Source: Pseudobacteriovorax antillogorgiicola | Lineage (GTDB): Bacteria > Bdellovibrionota_B > Oligoflexia > Oligoflexales > Oligoflexaceae | Length of the DNA stretch: 64,000 bases | Direction: 5' to 3' | Assembly: GCF_900177345.1 (NCBI RefSeq) | Contig: NZ_FWZT01000024.1 | Coordinates: 54,362-118,361, forward strand | In this document: piece by piece, positions 36,237 to 45,720 of the stretch | Numbering within the stretch: the first letter of the stretch is position 1 | Layout: each line of letters starts with the position of its first letter | Position numbers and translations under genes: made by a program | The notes under the pieces: generated by a model | Database searches by the model: none | Told to the model about the DNA's origin: nothing | Seen by the model: only the letters and a program-made list of their open reading frames with translations

Positions 36237-39140
36237 ATGTCACTTTCTGAGTTACTGGCGGAAATACGCGAGCAAACAAGCCCTCAAATGTGGTCGAAAG
36301 GTGTCGAATTGAGTCGTCGCGATGCTGTCACCGCTGATGACGATGGCGACGGTGAGGTTAGTTTACGGGTGCTTGACCGCGGCCTGGGACGCAGTGCTCA
36401 AGTTCAGCTTTGGCCTGATGACCTAGATTGGAACTCCGACTGTAGCTGCAATGCAGACCCCTGCTACCACGTCATCGCTGCTGCAATAGTGCTTAAGCAG
36501 TCGCGGGATCAAGGGGTGAGCCTCCCGAAATCGAAAACTGCTTCTGGAAAAATCGTCTATCGTTTTCAATCCACCAGCCAAGGACTGTCCTTCCATCGCT
36601 TTATTAAGACCGACGAACAAGAGACTCCGCTAACGGTGCCATTGACAACAAGTCGCGGAACGCGAGCTGATATCGATCTTTCACCAACCAAGGCTGATTT
36701 GGGAATCGACGTCGCATTAGGTCGAACCTTGCAAGGAATTATAGAGGGTAAGGTTTTCGAAAAGATGAGCCCTTTTTTAAAAAATATTGAAGACGTCTAC
36801 CTTGACGGCAAGAAAGTAACGGTTAGTACAGAGCCGGTCGGCCTGATCGTTACCATTACCGATCAGGGCACGGGGGTCTTTATGAAAGGTGGTCTCGATC
36901 CGAGGATTGAAACAGCATTCAAAAACAATATTGCTTTGATCAAAGACTCCCTGCATCCCATTAAGGACTTCAAGCTTCTACCTGGAGAGTATAAAATTCT
37001 CAAAAGCGGTAAATTTTTCGCTTCCAGTGAGTTGATCAGCCTCTCAAGTCAGATCCTACCAGGGCTCCGGGAAAAAGTTACCGTCGATAACCAAGCTGGG
37101 AATCTACCTGAACTCAGCTATGATACCCCCCGCCTTGAAATGGACTTAAAAACTGTAGGGGATCGTCTCCAAGCAACACCCTATATCGTTTACGGTAGTC
37201 CGGCGATTGCAAGACTTCAAGGAGATGAGTTAGAAACGTTCGGCACCAAGGTTCCTGTGCGAAACCAAGATGCCGAACGAAAACTTCGCGATCAACTATC
37301 CCGCGAGCTGGGCTTAGAACCGGGACAAACGAGATTGTACTTTGGCGAGCAGGGCGTTAAATATCTTGAAACTATCAAATCTTGGCGTGGCGACCTGAAA
37401 GGTCAAGGGGAAAAAGACTTCGCGTTAAAACCTGCCTTGATTCCTTCCCTATCTCTGACTGGAAACGACTTTAATCTTAGCTTTTCAAGCTCAGATCAGG
37501 GAGGCAGTGAAGTATCGCCAGCAGCAGTTTTTAGCGCATGGGAAAAGAATCAGTCACTTGTGAAGCTTAAAACTGGTGGTTGGGCACCATTGCCTGCGGA
37601 TTGGTTGCAGAAATACGGGCAAAAAGTTCTAGAGCTACTGATGGCCAAGGAAGGTAGGGCTGAATTGCCGAAGACGGCGATCCCCAGCTTGGTTCGCCTT
37701 AGTCAGGATCTAGGCCAGACCCCAAGTGCCGAACTTTTGAGGTTCAAGGAAACCCTGGAAAACTTCGAAAAGATACCAGCCTCGCCGATGCCTGCATCAT
37801 TAAACGCTGATCTTCGCCCTTATCAAGTTGATGGCTACCATTGGCTTTCGTACCTTAAACAACATCAACTCGGCGCTCTTTTAGCCGACGACATGGGCCT
37901 TGGCAAGACCTTGCAAACTATCGCTATACTTGAGGGTCGCTGCTTGGTTGTCGTGCCAACCAGCGTCATGACCAACTGGAAAAAAGAGCTGAGCAAGTTC
38001 AGGCCTCAGCTCCGGGTGAATATTTACCATGGCCCCCAAAGACGCTTCGAACCCAAAGCTGATGTGACGATCACGTCCTACGGCCTACTTCGGCTAGATA
38101 TTGAAACCTTCAAAGCAAAATCGTTCGATATTGTAGTCTTAGACGAGGCTCAATGGATTAAAAATCCTGATAGTCAAGTGAGCCAGGCTGCCTTTCAGTT
38201 GAATGCTTCGTTTCGGGTAGCGTTATCAGGAACTCCCGTAGAAAACAGCCTTGAAGATCTCTGGAGTCAATTTCAGTTCCTTAATCCAGGACTATTGGGC
38301 AATCGCCAGTACTTTAAAGATCAATATGTAAAACCTATTCTAGATGGTCAAGCGGGAGCCTCAGCCTATCTTCAGCGTAAGATCAAGCCATTCCTTTTAC
38401 GCCGAGTAAAAAGAGATGTTGCCAAAGAGTTGCCACCAAAAACAGAAAAAGTCTTATACACAGAGCTTTCTGAGACCGAGCGACAAATTTATGATGCCCT
38501 TCGTGCGGCAACACAAAAAGATATTGTTGAGAAGCTCAATGCTGGTGGCAGTGTGATTGAAGCACTCGAAGCTTTACTTCGGATGAGACAGGCGTGCTGC
38601 CACCCATCCTTGCTACCTCAGCAGCAAGCGGCTAGCTCATCCAAGCTTAACCTTTTGCTAGAAACCCTTGAAACAGCACTGGCAGAAGGCCATAAGGCGC
38701 TTGTATTTTCTCAATGGACAAGCTTTCTCGATCTTATGGAACCGCGATTTAAGGAAGCGGAGATACCATACCTTCGCCTGGATGGAAGCACCCGCAATCG
38801 AGGCACAATAGTAGACGCCTTTCAGAAGATCGATGGTCCTCCCGTACTAATGATGTCATTGAAAGCAGGAGGAGTGGGCTTAAACCTTTCTCAAGCTGAC
38901 CACGTTTTTATTATGGACCCTTGGTGGAACCCAGCTGTGGAAGACCAGGCTGCAGACCGCGCTCATCGTATTGGGCAGGAAAACCCCGTTATGGTCCATC
39001 CTGTTGTGGCTCTGGATACAGTCGAAGAGAAAATCTTGGAGCTTCAGGCTCAAAAGCGCCAGCTTGCAGAGGCTGCAATCGGTGGTGGACAGGGAGCCCT
39101 CAAGATGACCCGAGACGATATCTTAGGGCTTTTTGAATAA
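36237..39140 (+). CDS. SNF2-family helicase with SWIM zinc finger
   Basis: A 967-residue protein; the ATG at 36237 has GGGAG four bases upstream, so the earlier ATG at 36201 is unlikely. The N-terminal SWIM finger CSCNADPCYH precedes a long linker. The SNF2 ATPase region starts near LRPYQVDGYHWL, with DDMGLGKTLQT (Walker A) and VLDEAQWIKN (motif II). The C-terminal helicase half contains LVFSQWTSFLD, MSLKAGGVGLNL and DRAHRIGQ. It belongs to the bacterial HepA/RapA-like DEAD/DEAH group, which remodels DNA- or RNA-polymerase-bound complexes. Monocistronic. Confidence 0.9.
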   Translation: MSLSELLAEIREQTSPQMWSKGVELSRRDAVTADDDGDGEVSLRVLDRGLGRSAQVQLWPDDLDWNSDCSCNADPCYHVIAAAIVLKQSRDQGVSLPKSKTASGKIVYRFQSTSQGLSFHRFIKTDEQETPLTVPLTTSRGTRADIDLSPTKADLGIDVALGRTLQGIIEGKVFEKMSPFLKNIEDVYLDGKKVTVSTEPVGLIVTITDQGTGVFMKGGLDPRIETAFKNNIALIKDSLHPIKDFKLLPGEYKILKSGKFFASSELISLSSQILPGLREKVTVDNQAGNLPELSYDTPRLEMDLKTVGDRLQATPYIVYGSPAIARLQGDELETFGTKVPVRNQDAERKLRDQLSRELGLEPGQTRLYFGEQGVKYLETIKSWRGDLKGQGEKDFALKPALIPSLSLTGNDFNLSFSSSDQGGSEVSPAAVFSAWEKNQSLVKLKTGGWAPLPADWLQKYGQKVLELLMAKEGRAELPKTAIPSLVRLSQDLGQTPSAELLRFKETLENFEKIPASPMPASLNADLRPYQVDGYHWLSYLKQHQLGALLADDMGLGKTLQTIAILEGRCLVVVPTSVMTNWKKELSKFRPQLRVNIYHGPQRRFEPKADVTITSYGLLRLDIETFKAKSFDIVVLDEAQWIKNPDSQVSQAAFQLNASFRVALSGTPVENSLEDLWSQFQFLNPGLLGNRQYFKDQYVKPILDGQAGASAYLQRKIKPFLLRRVKRDVAKELPPKTEKVLYTELSETERQIYDALRAATQKDIVEKLNAGGSVIEALEALLRMRQACCHPSLLPQQQAASSSKLNLLLETLETALAEGHKALVFSQWTSFLDLMEPRFKEAEIPYLRLDGSTRNRGTIVDAFQKIDGPPVLMMSLKAGGVGLNLSQADHVFIMDPWWNPAVEDQAADRAHRIGQENPVMVHPVVALDTVEEKILELQAQKRQLAEAAIGGGQGALKMTRDDILGLFE

Positions 39141-39161
39141 AGACTTATTCCACACAGCAAA

Positions 39162-40388
39162 TCATAGGCTTCGCCGCGGGTGAACAATCATGTTCCCCAC
39201 GGTCAAGCCTGCAACTAAAGCGACCGCTACAATCACAAGATTGAATGTTGATGCCATGGTTGCCATGACATCATGCTCAAACATGAATGTCAGGGATTGA
39301 AAGCCAATGCTCCCCGGAACCATGGGAATTAGGCCAGGAATCAGGACCGTAAGCGCAGGCCGATGGAGATACCTTGCAAAGCCATTACTGAATGCTGCAA
39401 GGCAGGCTCCGCCCCAAAAAACACCCAACTCGCGACCGAATATATAGGCTCCTAACTGAGACGAGTAGTAGCCAAGACAAGCACCGATGATAACCCAGAT
39501 ATAGTCTCGACGCAAATTGCGGAATAGATACGAAAACGACAATCCTGAAAGAAGAAGAAGAAAGATTTCCGGAACTAGGAAGTCTGGCTGCCCTTCGATC
39601 GAGCTGACGGGGATATTATGAATACCCTTTGCAGCTAAACCTCCCACGACTACACCAAAACTGATTTTAAGAAGCTCGGCTGCGGCTCCCATCAGCCGGG
39701 CAGTGCCAGCGAGCCAGTTATTCGTAGCGATCTCGGAAAGAGCAATGGTAAGCGATAGGCCAGGTATCAGCACAATCAAGCTTGAAAGAATAATCCTGTT
39801 CACGGTTAGATCAGGGAAAACAGAGATCAAGAGCAGGGCCAAGAAGGAGACCACAAACGATATTAAGAACTCCTTGACCTGTGAAATATTAGGGATCAAC
39901 GCGATGATTTCGCCCATGATGGCTGCAACAAACCCAAGGACTCCTACCACAGCGAGATCGAGCCAATCAAAAACCAAAAAGCCACCAAAGCCCAACGAAG
40001 CTACCATAAAAAACAAAATACGAATGAGGGGATCAAACCGCCCCTCTGGAATACGATTGATCTTGCGAATTTGTTCGATTCCAGCTTGCATATTCATGAC
40101 ACCATGAGTGACCTTATCACCAACATCATCGACCAGAGAAAGCTTGCCCAAATCGATACCGCCAGGGGTGACTCGCTGGAGTCGTGACTGCCATTCCCCA
40201 TCAATCTTTACAGAAGAAATAATCGCGGTAGGAGTGACAAAGAATTCATATTCATCACAGTATTTCTGAGCCAAGCCAAAGAGTGCTGCTTCGATATGAT
40301 GAGCGGCTGCGCCATAGCGATGAAGAGACCGACCAACAAGAAGAATAAATTCGAGAGGCTCGCTATAGCGGCTCTTAGTATTCAGCAT
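39162..40388 (-). CDS. threonine/serine exporter family (ThrE-like, DUF1212/DUF3815) membrane protein
   Basis: A 408-residue protein. A soluble N-terminal DUF1212 part (HRYGAAAHHIEAAL, FFVTPTAI) is followed by ten hydrophobic segments, the second half being the DUF3815-like region ending in VLIPGLIPMVPGS. The fused single-chain form corresponds to ThrE, which exports threonine and serine. The ribosome site is weak. Monocistronic, convergent with the SNF2 gene. Confidence 0.82.
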   Translation of the reverse strand: MLNTKSRYSEPLEFILLVGRSLHRYGAAAHHIEAALFGLAQKYCDEYEFFVTPTAIISSVKIDGEWQSRLQRVTPGGIDLGKLSLVDDVGDKVTHGVMNMQAGIEQIRKINRIPEGRFDPLIRILFFMVASLGFGGFLVFDWLDLAVVGVLGFVAAIMGEIIALIPNISQVKEFLISFVVSFLALLLISVFPDLTVNRIILSSLIVLIPGLSLTIALSEIATNNWLAGTARLMGAAAELLKISFGVVVGGLAAKGIHNIPVSSIEGQPDFLVPEIFLLLLSGLSFSYLFRNLRRDYIWVIIGACLGYYSSQLGAYIFGRELGVFWGGACLAAFSNGFARYLHRPALTVLIPGLIPMVPGSIGFQSLTFMFEHDVMATMASTFNLVIVAVALVAGLTVGNMIVHPRRSL

Positions 40389-40466
40389 AATTTTTGTGTC
40401 ACCTACAAGTCAAAACAGGGCAAAGAGCCCCATACTAACGAGGATAGCTTCTAAATGATAGGAAGA

Positions 40467-40760
40467 TTACTCAAGGAATTTTACACCCAGGCGCACGACA
40501 TGCTCATCGAGAACCTTGACCCAAACAATTTCGGAACGTAAAGGAGCCATATGCCCCACTTTCATCCGACAGACGCTGCCTTTTTCAAGCCCAACCGAAT
40601 CAAGACACACGATACTGCAACCTCCCAATGGAGATTCCTCTACCACTAATGCTGCGTAGGAGAACGTAAAATCACCCTCAAGCTTGTGATCGATTTGCAC
40701 GTACTCATTGTCATCAGGTGCTGCACGAATGTATCGTCGTCTCACTGCCTGGCCACTCAT
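40467..40760 (-). CDS. PilZ-like domain protein
   Basis: A 97-residue protein; ATG at 40760 with AAAGGAGG six bases upstream. The sequence RRRYIRA near the N-terminus and SPLGGCSIVC match the RxxxR and (D/N)xSxxG positions of PilZ, with D/N replaced by E in VEESPLGG, and the chain ends with the typical RLGVKFLE. Binding of cyclic di-GMP is plausible but the altered residue leaves it uncertain. It fits the many GGDEF proteins in this window. Confidence 0.68.
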   Translation of the reverse strand: MSGQAVRRRYIRAAPDDNEYVQIDHKLEGDFTFSYAALVVEESPLGGCSIVCLDSVGLEKGSVCRMKVGHMAPLRSEIVWVKVLDEHVVRLGVKFLE

Positions 40761-40786
40761 GGTATCCTCCTTTAAATTCTGTCGCC

Positions 40787-40813
40787 GCAAATATTCCTTC
40801 GGTAAATATTTGC
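40787..40813. promoter_or_regulatory. 9-bp inverted repeat upstream of the PilZ gene
   Basis: GCAAATATT and AATATTTGC separated by nine bases, starting 26 bases before the PilZ start codon. The position suits an operator or a leader stem. Confidence 0.4.
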
Positions 40814-40936
40814 TTCAACCCCATACAAAAGGAGCAGTTTCTTATGCTGAACTATTGCGAAATATGGGGATCTTAAACAACGGTTGCAGAATTCAACTTG
40901 TTAAGTAGCTATAATTTTGAGCTATTTCGCTTTTCT

Positions 40937-40955
40937 TTATCTTTCTGAAAGATAA
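40937..40955. promoter_or_regulatory. 9-bp palindrome upstream of the receiver gene
   Basis: TTATCTTTC-T-GAAAGATAA, 59 bases before the receiver ATG at 41015. A possible binding site for a dimeric regulator. Confidence 0.35.
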
Positions 40956-41014
40956 GTCGATTTCTTAATTATCTTAGATGGAGTTTGGTTCTAACTGCTA
41001 ATTTAGGTGTTGAA

Positions 41015-41461
41015 ATGAATATGGTATTTATTGACGACGACTTGGAAATCTTACACGTGTACGACAGCTATGTTTCAGATCTTCCAAAAGAGCTTAATTT
41101 TCACGGCCAATATCTACAGGATAGCCGCAAACTTAAAGATCCTCAAACAATGATGCGATTGGTTCTCGCTGCTGACGCGATTTTTTGCGATCTAGCCATG
41201 CCGGAATTCGACGGTCGCGAGATGCTCGACATCGTGATGGATGTACGACAACATCTACGGAAAACTATCCCATTTTTCATTGTCACTGGGGCCTCACCTA
41301 ACTACTGCGCGTTTGATGATACTGGTTGGGGCAAATTGGTGAAGGCAGACGATGTCTTAACTAAACCACTTTTGTTTGATGATTTTAGCGAAATTCTGGC
41401 TAAACACGGCTTAATCAAGCCAAAACCAATCAATTCAACAAGGCTCTTTAGTGCCTCTTAA
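41015..41461 (+). CDS. stand-alone response regulator receiver protein
   Basis: A 148-residue protein starting MNMVFIDDD, with AGGTG upstream; the longer frame to 40985 would add residues ahead of the first beta strand. The receiver is complete: the acidic pair in FIDDD, the phosphoacceptor in FCDLAMPEFDG, Thr in FIVTGAS and Lys in VLTKPL. No output domain. It lies 108 bases before a TIGR02147 regulator gene, but the relationship is unproven. Confidence 0.85.
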   Translation: MNMVFIDDDLEILHVYDSYVSDLPKELNFHGQYLQDSRKLKDPQTMMRLVLAADAIFCDLAMPEFDGREMLDIVMDVRQHLRKTIPFFIVTGASPNYCAFDDTGWGKLVKADDVLTKPLLFDDFSEILAKHGLIKPKPINSTRLFSAS

Positions 41462-41569
41462 TTAATCTTTTTTGCGAACCAATAGTTGGCCTAAATCACG
41501 GATTCGATTAAAAATTATTGAATTTCGGAGGGGGATATTTTAAGTATTTGAAGCGCAAGGAGGCGACTA

Positions 41570-42397
41570 ATGAATCAAGTTGATTACATTTTACTTTCAT
41601 CAAAGTCCTCTCACGAGGCTCTCAAAAGTCTGTACAATTTTCAAAAGCAGAAACAACCGACCTTTAGTTTGACGATACTCGGCAAGAAGCTAGGTATCAG
41701 CTCCAAGGGTCACATCTCTGATATGATCAGAGGCCGTCGATCGATCAGTCGTAAGCACTGGTCAGTCTTGAGTCAAGTTTTCGATCTGTCCGAAACTCAG
41801 ACTCACTACTTTCACTGCTTGCTAGAAAAAGATCACAGCAAGTGTGCTCAGCAGCGAAGCTATTTCGAACGACAATTACAGTCGCTCGAAAGCATGATTA
41901 ACAGCCGCTTCGACTCTCGCACGCTACCAAAGGTCGAAGCACCTACTAAATCAGCTATTGAAGTGATTGAGGCATTCAATCTTTTCAATGGCCGACCAAG
42001 CTTTCGCGACCTACTTGATTATTTCGGCCGGCATCGTTACCGAGAGATCGAAAACACCCTGAGCTTTCTGCTCGAAAAGGATTTCGTTCAGGAAGTCAAT
42101 GGAGTCTACTTCCAAAGCCAGCGAAGCCAGAGCATTCAGGAAGCACTCGATTCAGAAACGGACTATCTCAAGGCTAGCTTCATTGAAGGTTGTGAACAGA
42201 TCGATCAGTATGAGGATCGTCCCGATCAAGCCGTTTTCACCTCTGAAGTACTCTGCTTGTCCCAAAAAGATTATCTAGACTTGGTACAGGAAATGAAGGC
42301 CTTTCTCACAAAGGCTAAGCAGAAGACCAACCAAGGTGAAGCGGATCAACTGGTGAAGGTGAATCTTCAACTCTATCCGCTGGGTATGAAGATATAA
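41570..42397 (+). CDS. TIGR02147 family regulator-like protein
   Basis: A 275-residue protein with a strong ribosome site (AAGGAGG). The N-terminal part is a helix-turn-helix-like region (TILGKKLGISSKGHISDMI and GRRSISRKHW), the middle has HYFHCLLEKDHSK, and the C-terminus ends with VNLQLYPLG, all in the order of TIGR02147, a family first defined from Fibrobacter and abundant in Bdellovibrio relatives. The family is thought to be regulatory; no ligand is known. It supports the taxonomic inference. Confidence 0.82.
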   Translation: MNQVDYILLSSKSSHEALKSLYNFQKQKQPTFSLTILGKKLGISSKGHISDMIRGRRSISRKHWSVLSQVFDLSETQTHYFHCLLEKDHSKCAQQRSYFERQLQSLESMINSRFDSRTLPKVEAPTKSAIEVIEAFNLFNGRPSFRDLLDYFGRHRYREIENTLSFLLEKDFVQEVNGVYFQSQRSQSIQEALDSETDYLKASFIEGCEQIDQYEDRPDQAVFTSEVLCLSQKDYLDLVQEMKAFLTKAKQKTNQGEADQLVKVNLQLYPLGMKI

Positions 42398-42666
42398 GTA
42401 AACCCTGCCAGTTCTACCTAGATAAAAGGGTGAGGTGGCAGATTAGGTCAAGAAAGGGATTACTTGGGCTAATATACCAATAATACGAGGGAATTTATTC
42501 GCTAATACGCGATCAATTTCGAGAGTCTATTTTTTCTTAGACTCTAAGGCTCTTGCTAGTCGGTGATATTGCTCCCGCTTCAGAAAGTTCTAAAGAATAT
42601 CGTACCTTCGCCGCTAACAAGGTGGGTGCTAGGCACCTTTAGGGAACGAATTTGGAGAATCGTTCT

Positions 42667-43833
42667 ATGGCAAAAAAGCAAGACACATCATCCCTGGCAT
42701 GCCTCGGCCTATATCAATGGCCTCCGCAAAGCCCGCAACCTAAGTTGACGCCAAAACTAGATGCCAAAGTAGACGTCTGTGATTCTACAGAGATGATACT
42801 ATGTCGGTTTTGGCTCGACCGCGCATCTTACAACCTATTACATTTACGAACCATCGAAGACTCTTTCACCTGGGATCTTGGCGAAATTTATAATATCCAG
42901 TTCCTAGTGCAAAAAGGCATATGGACAAAAGTAACCGTTCGCGTAGCTTACACCAATAAGCGAACCAAACGTATTGGCTTACGTATCCTCAATTGCCATG
43001 GTATGTTTAAGCACCATATTGGCCAGCTTTTATTTGAGTACAACGACCGCTGGACCCCAAAACAGCTCTACAAATTGCAATTCCCCGTTTCTTCTATCAA
43101 GGATGCTGTCGTCTTTAAAACCGTTTCTTCGTCGCAGGAATACGACGCTGTGGTGAACCTTCGTACCAAAGCCTATGCTTTAGAAGGAAAGATTCCCAAT
43201 GTAGACGATCAGCCTCAGGCCATGGGCGATGAGTTTGACGAGCGATCGATTATCGTGATTGCAAAACACGGCACTAGAGTCGTTGCTAGCTTAAGGCTAA
43301 TCATCACCCAAGCTAACGAACCTTTTGAGCATGAACACTCTCTAGTCATCCCCCGTTACTTCCCTAAGAAGCAAGACATCATTGAAATCACCAGGGTTTG
43401 TACCCATCCAGACTACCGAGCAGGAGACCTGTTGGAAGGCCTATTCCAATACTCATCATACCTCGCCATGGCTCATAGCCGTGACTGGATCATTGGTAGC
43501 TCTACCGACCAACTGTTATCCCTTTATGAAAAACTTGGTTTTCAAACCGTTCCTGTTTTTTTCGAACACAGAGACTTCAAAGGCCAAAAGCACACTTTGT
43601 TTTTCGCCAACAAGCACGATATCATCTTTGGTCGGCAGGTTAATCCTGTGGTCTGGACCTTAATGTACCAAGAGATTTATGAATTTGCCAAACAGATGGG
43701 CTTCCTAGGCCCCGCCTTACCGATTGATGAATTGCGGATCAAGGTCTACCAAGCTGTAGGGAAAATCGTTCGTTGGGTGAGAAACCAGCAAAAGCAAAGG
43801 CTGATGGCGAAGTTCAGTATGAACGAAGGTTAG
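42667..43833 (+). CDS. PilZ-like domain fused to a FeeM/LuxI-like N-acyltransferase
   Basis: A 388-residue protein; ATG at 42667 has GGAG nine bases upstream. The N-terminal third (about 40-150) has beta-rich PilZ-like character ending in KRIGLRIL, without clear RxxxR. The C-terminal part has the GNAT/FeeM pattern: VVNLRTKAYALEGKIP, VVASLRLII, EITRVCTHPDYRAGDLLEGLF and LYEKLGFQTV. FeeM enzymes and LuxI-like synthases make N-acyl amino acids or signals from acyl-ACP. Here a cyclic di-GMP-controlled acyltransferase is inferred. No receptor gene is adjacent; a GGDEF gene converges. Confidence 0.62.
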   Translation: MAKKQDTSSLACLGLYQWPPQSPQPKLTPKLDAKVDVCDSTEMILCRFWLDRASYNLLHLRTIEDSFTWDLGEIYNIQFLVQKGIWTKVTVRVAYTNKRTKRIGLRILNCHGMFKHHIGQLLFEYNDRWTPKQLYKLQFPVSSIKDAVVFKTVSSSQEYDAVVNLRTKAYALEGKIPNVDDQPQAMGDEFDERSIIVIAKHGTRVVASLRLIITQANEPFEHEHSLVIPRYFPKKQDIIEITRVCTHPDYRAGDLLEGLFQYSSYLAMAHSRDWIIGSSTDQLLSLYEKLGFQTVPVFFEHRDFKGQKHTLFFANKHDIIFGRQVNPVVWTLMYQEIYEFAKQMGFLGPALPIDELRIKVYQAVGKIVRWVRNQQKQRLMAKFSMNEG

Positions 43834-43885
43834 CTCTACAGTCGTATCTTGTGATCCACACCATAACTAACAGCATAGAAAGAAC

Positions 43886-45568
43886 TTAAGAGCTTCTTTT
43901 CAATTGATGTAACTGATAGTGCTTCCGCTTATCTTCGTACATCAGCTCATCTGCGGCGCGCAGAATCCCATCAGGAGAAAACTGGCAAGTGCTGGCTAAC
44001 CCCACACTGACAGATACTGGCATCTCGATTTCTTGGCCGGCCTCGGTATGAAAGTGCAGCCTCATACTCGACTCCCGATTACGGATGCGATAGAGAAGTT
44101 TGCTAGCATCTTTAGTTTCTGGGCAAATAATCACAAACTCATCACCTCCCAATCGACAAACCACATCCGTGCGACGGCAGGTTGTTTTGAGAAGATTCGC
44201 AACTTTGACAATGAGGTTATCCCCCTCTTTATGGCCATAGTAGTCATTCACAGTCTTTAGGCCATTCACATCTACGAGTAAAACACTGAAATGCAAGTCA
44301 GGATATTCAGTATTAGTGCGTATATGCCGCCGGATCTCTCGCTCGAAGTAATTCCTATTGTAAACACTGGTAAGGTTATCCGTATGTGCCAAGTGTTCGA
44401 GCCGCTTGGTTAGTGCAAGGTTTTCGGCACAGCTTGTAACGAGGGCTAAGAACAAAGAAATCGTCTCCACGGCCTCCGGCCCCATTTGAACTCCAATAAA
44501 GAGTGCCGTTCCCACGACTTTATCCGCCGAGCTGATCATCGGCAAGGAAATCAGAGACTCGACAGGATAGTGATGACCAGACTCATCGTTGAAAACTGAT
44601 AGTTTCAAGGAGTTCAAAAACTCATCATTGAGTAGTTTCCTATAGTTATTAGCCATGAGCTGCTGGGTATCTTCAGCAATGTTTGTGTACACGGCCTCTC
44701 CAAAGCGGTGGGTCCCTTGATCAGACAGGATCATCATCACACCACAGTCCTGAAATAGCTCTTCAAACTGGTCAATGGCATACTCTAAAAGTTCGCGAAC
44801 ATCTTGGAAGTGGGGAAGATTGGTACTGGACTCCAGCAATGTCTGAAACACCAAATTCTTACGAACCAATTGGCGATTCGATTCAGCAAGAGCCTTCTCT
44901 TTGTGTTTTGTAGTTTTTAGAGCATCATTGAGCTTATGCTGAATTTCATCCTTTAACTGCTCTGAGAGAAAGGCATTAACATCAGAGATCATATTCGATC
45001 GAAATACAGTTGCAGCACCAAGGCTCATAGTAATCGCGCTAACTATGAGGTGCGTTTCTAGGCCAGTGGCTAACAGAGTTGGAACTTGAACAGCATGAAT
45101 CAATCCCAGATAGCCCAGACTCTTCAGTAGATCCATACGCGCCATCACAGTCGTCAAACAAGGCAAGAGAAAGGCGTAGAAGTAAGGGGTTGCCGGGTGC
45201 CACACCATGGCTTGAGCCTGCATGATACTGAAGAGGAATCCAGCAACCAATACTGGGACTTTATAGAATCGCGAAGAACTGAAACCTTCGTGAAACGTGA
45301 GTGCCAACCCAAAGAGCGAGAATGCGGTTAGGCCGAAACGGTAAGCGATCCAGACTTCGATAGGGGATTTGCCAAGGGGCAGATCTATGAGCACGAAATG
45401 CAGGACATAACCGATGGCTGTAGATATAAAGAGCCAGCGCGCAATATTACGAAAACGCTTCTTCTCTAACTCAAGCCAGTTTGCTTGCCAGCTGGGCTTC
45501 GATATCCGAAGTGTTGGCACCAAAAAAGACAAAGCTTTCCTGAACCAGCGATTCGATGGTGGATTCAT
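43886..45568 (-). CDS. membrane GAF-GGDEF diguanylate cyclase
   Basis: A 560-residue protein. Six or so transmembrane segments (about 40-200), a coiled-coil linker, a GAF-like domain (about 240-390) and a GGDEF domain with RLGGDEF and I-site RRTD. The active site and product-inhibition site are intact, so it should synthesise cyclic di-GMP. The start codon has only a weak ribosome site. It converges with the PilZ-acyltransferase gene, which may respond to its product. Confidence 0.88.
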   Translation of the reverse strand: MNPPSNRWFRKALSFLVPTLRISKPSWQANWLELEKKRFRNIARWLFISTAIGYVLHFVLIDLPLGKSPIEVWIAYRFGLTAFSLFGLALTFHEGFSSSRFYKVPVLVAGFLFSIMQAQAMVWHPATPYFYAFLLPCLTTVMARMDLLKSLGYLGLIHAVQVPTLLATGLETHLIVSAITMSLGAATVFRSNMISDVNAFLSEQLKDEIQHKLNDALKTTKHKEKALAESNRQLVRKNLVFQTLLESSTNLPHFQDVRELLEYAIDQFEELFQDCGVMMILSDQGTHRFGEAVYTNIAEDTQQLMANNYRKLLNDEFLNSLKLSVFNDESGHHYPVESLISLPMISSADKVVGTALFIGVQMGPEAVETISLFLALVTSCAENLALTKRLEHLAHTDNLTSVYNRNYFEREIRRHIRTNTEYPDLHFSVLLVDVNGLKTVNDYYGHKEGDNLIVKVANLLKTTCRRTDVVCRLGGDEFVIICPETKDASKLLYRIRNRESSMRLHFHTEAGQEIEMPVSVSVGLASTCQFSPDGILRAADELMYEDKRKHYQLHQLKRSS

Positions 45569-45667
45569 GAACTATCGTTTCCCACTAAAGCATTAGAGAA
45601 TGTTGAGGAAAGCCTCTTGGTTCCCCCTGAGTTCGTATCGGATCGAGATACTTTTTCTGAAGAGTAT

Positions 45668-45690
45668 GAGGCTCCCAGACCGGGAGCCTC
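45668..45690 (-). terminator. hairpin downstream of pckA
   Basis: A perfect 9-bp stem (45668-45676 with 45682-45690, five-base loop) 31 bases after the pckA stop. The A/T tract lies before rather than after the stem on this strand, so it is not a textbook terminator. Confidence 0.45.
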
Positions 45691-45720
45691 TCTAAAAAAG
45701 CAGAAATTGCTAAGAGAAGA

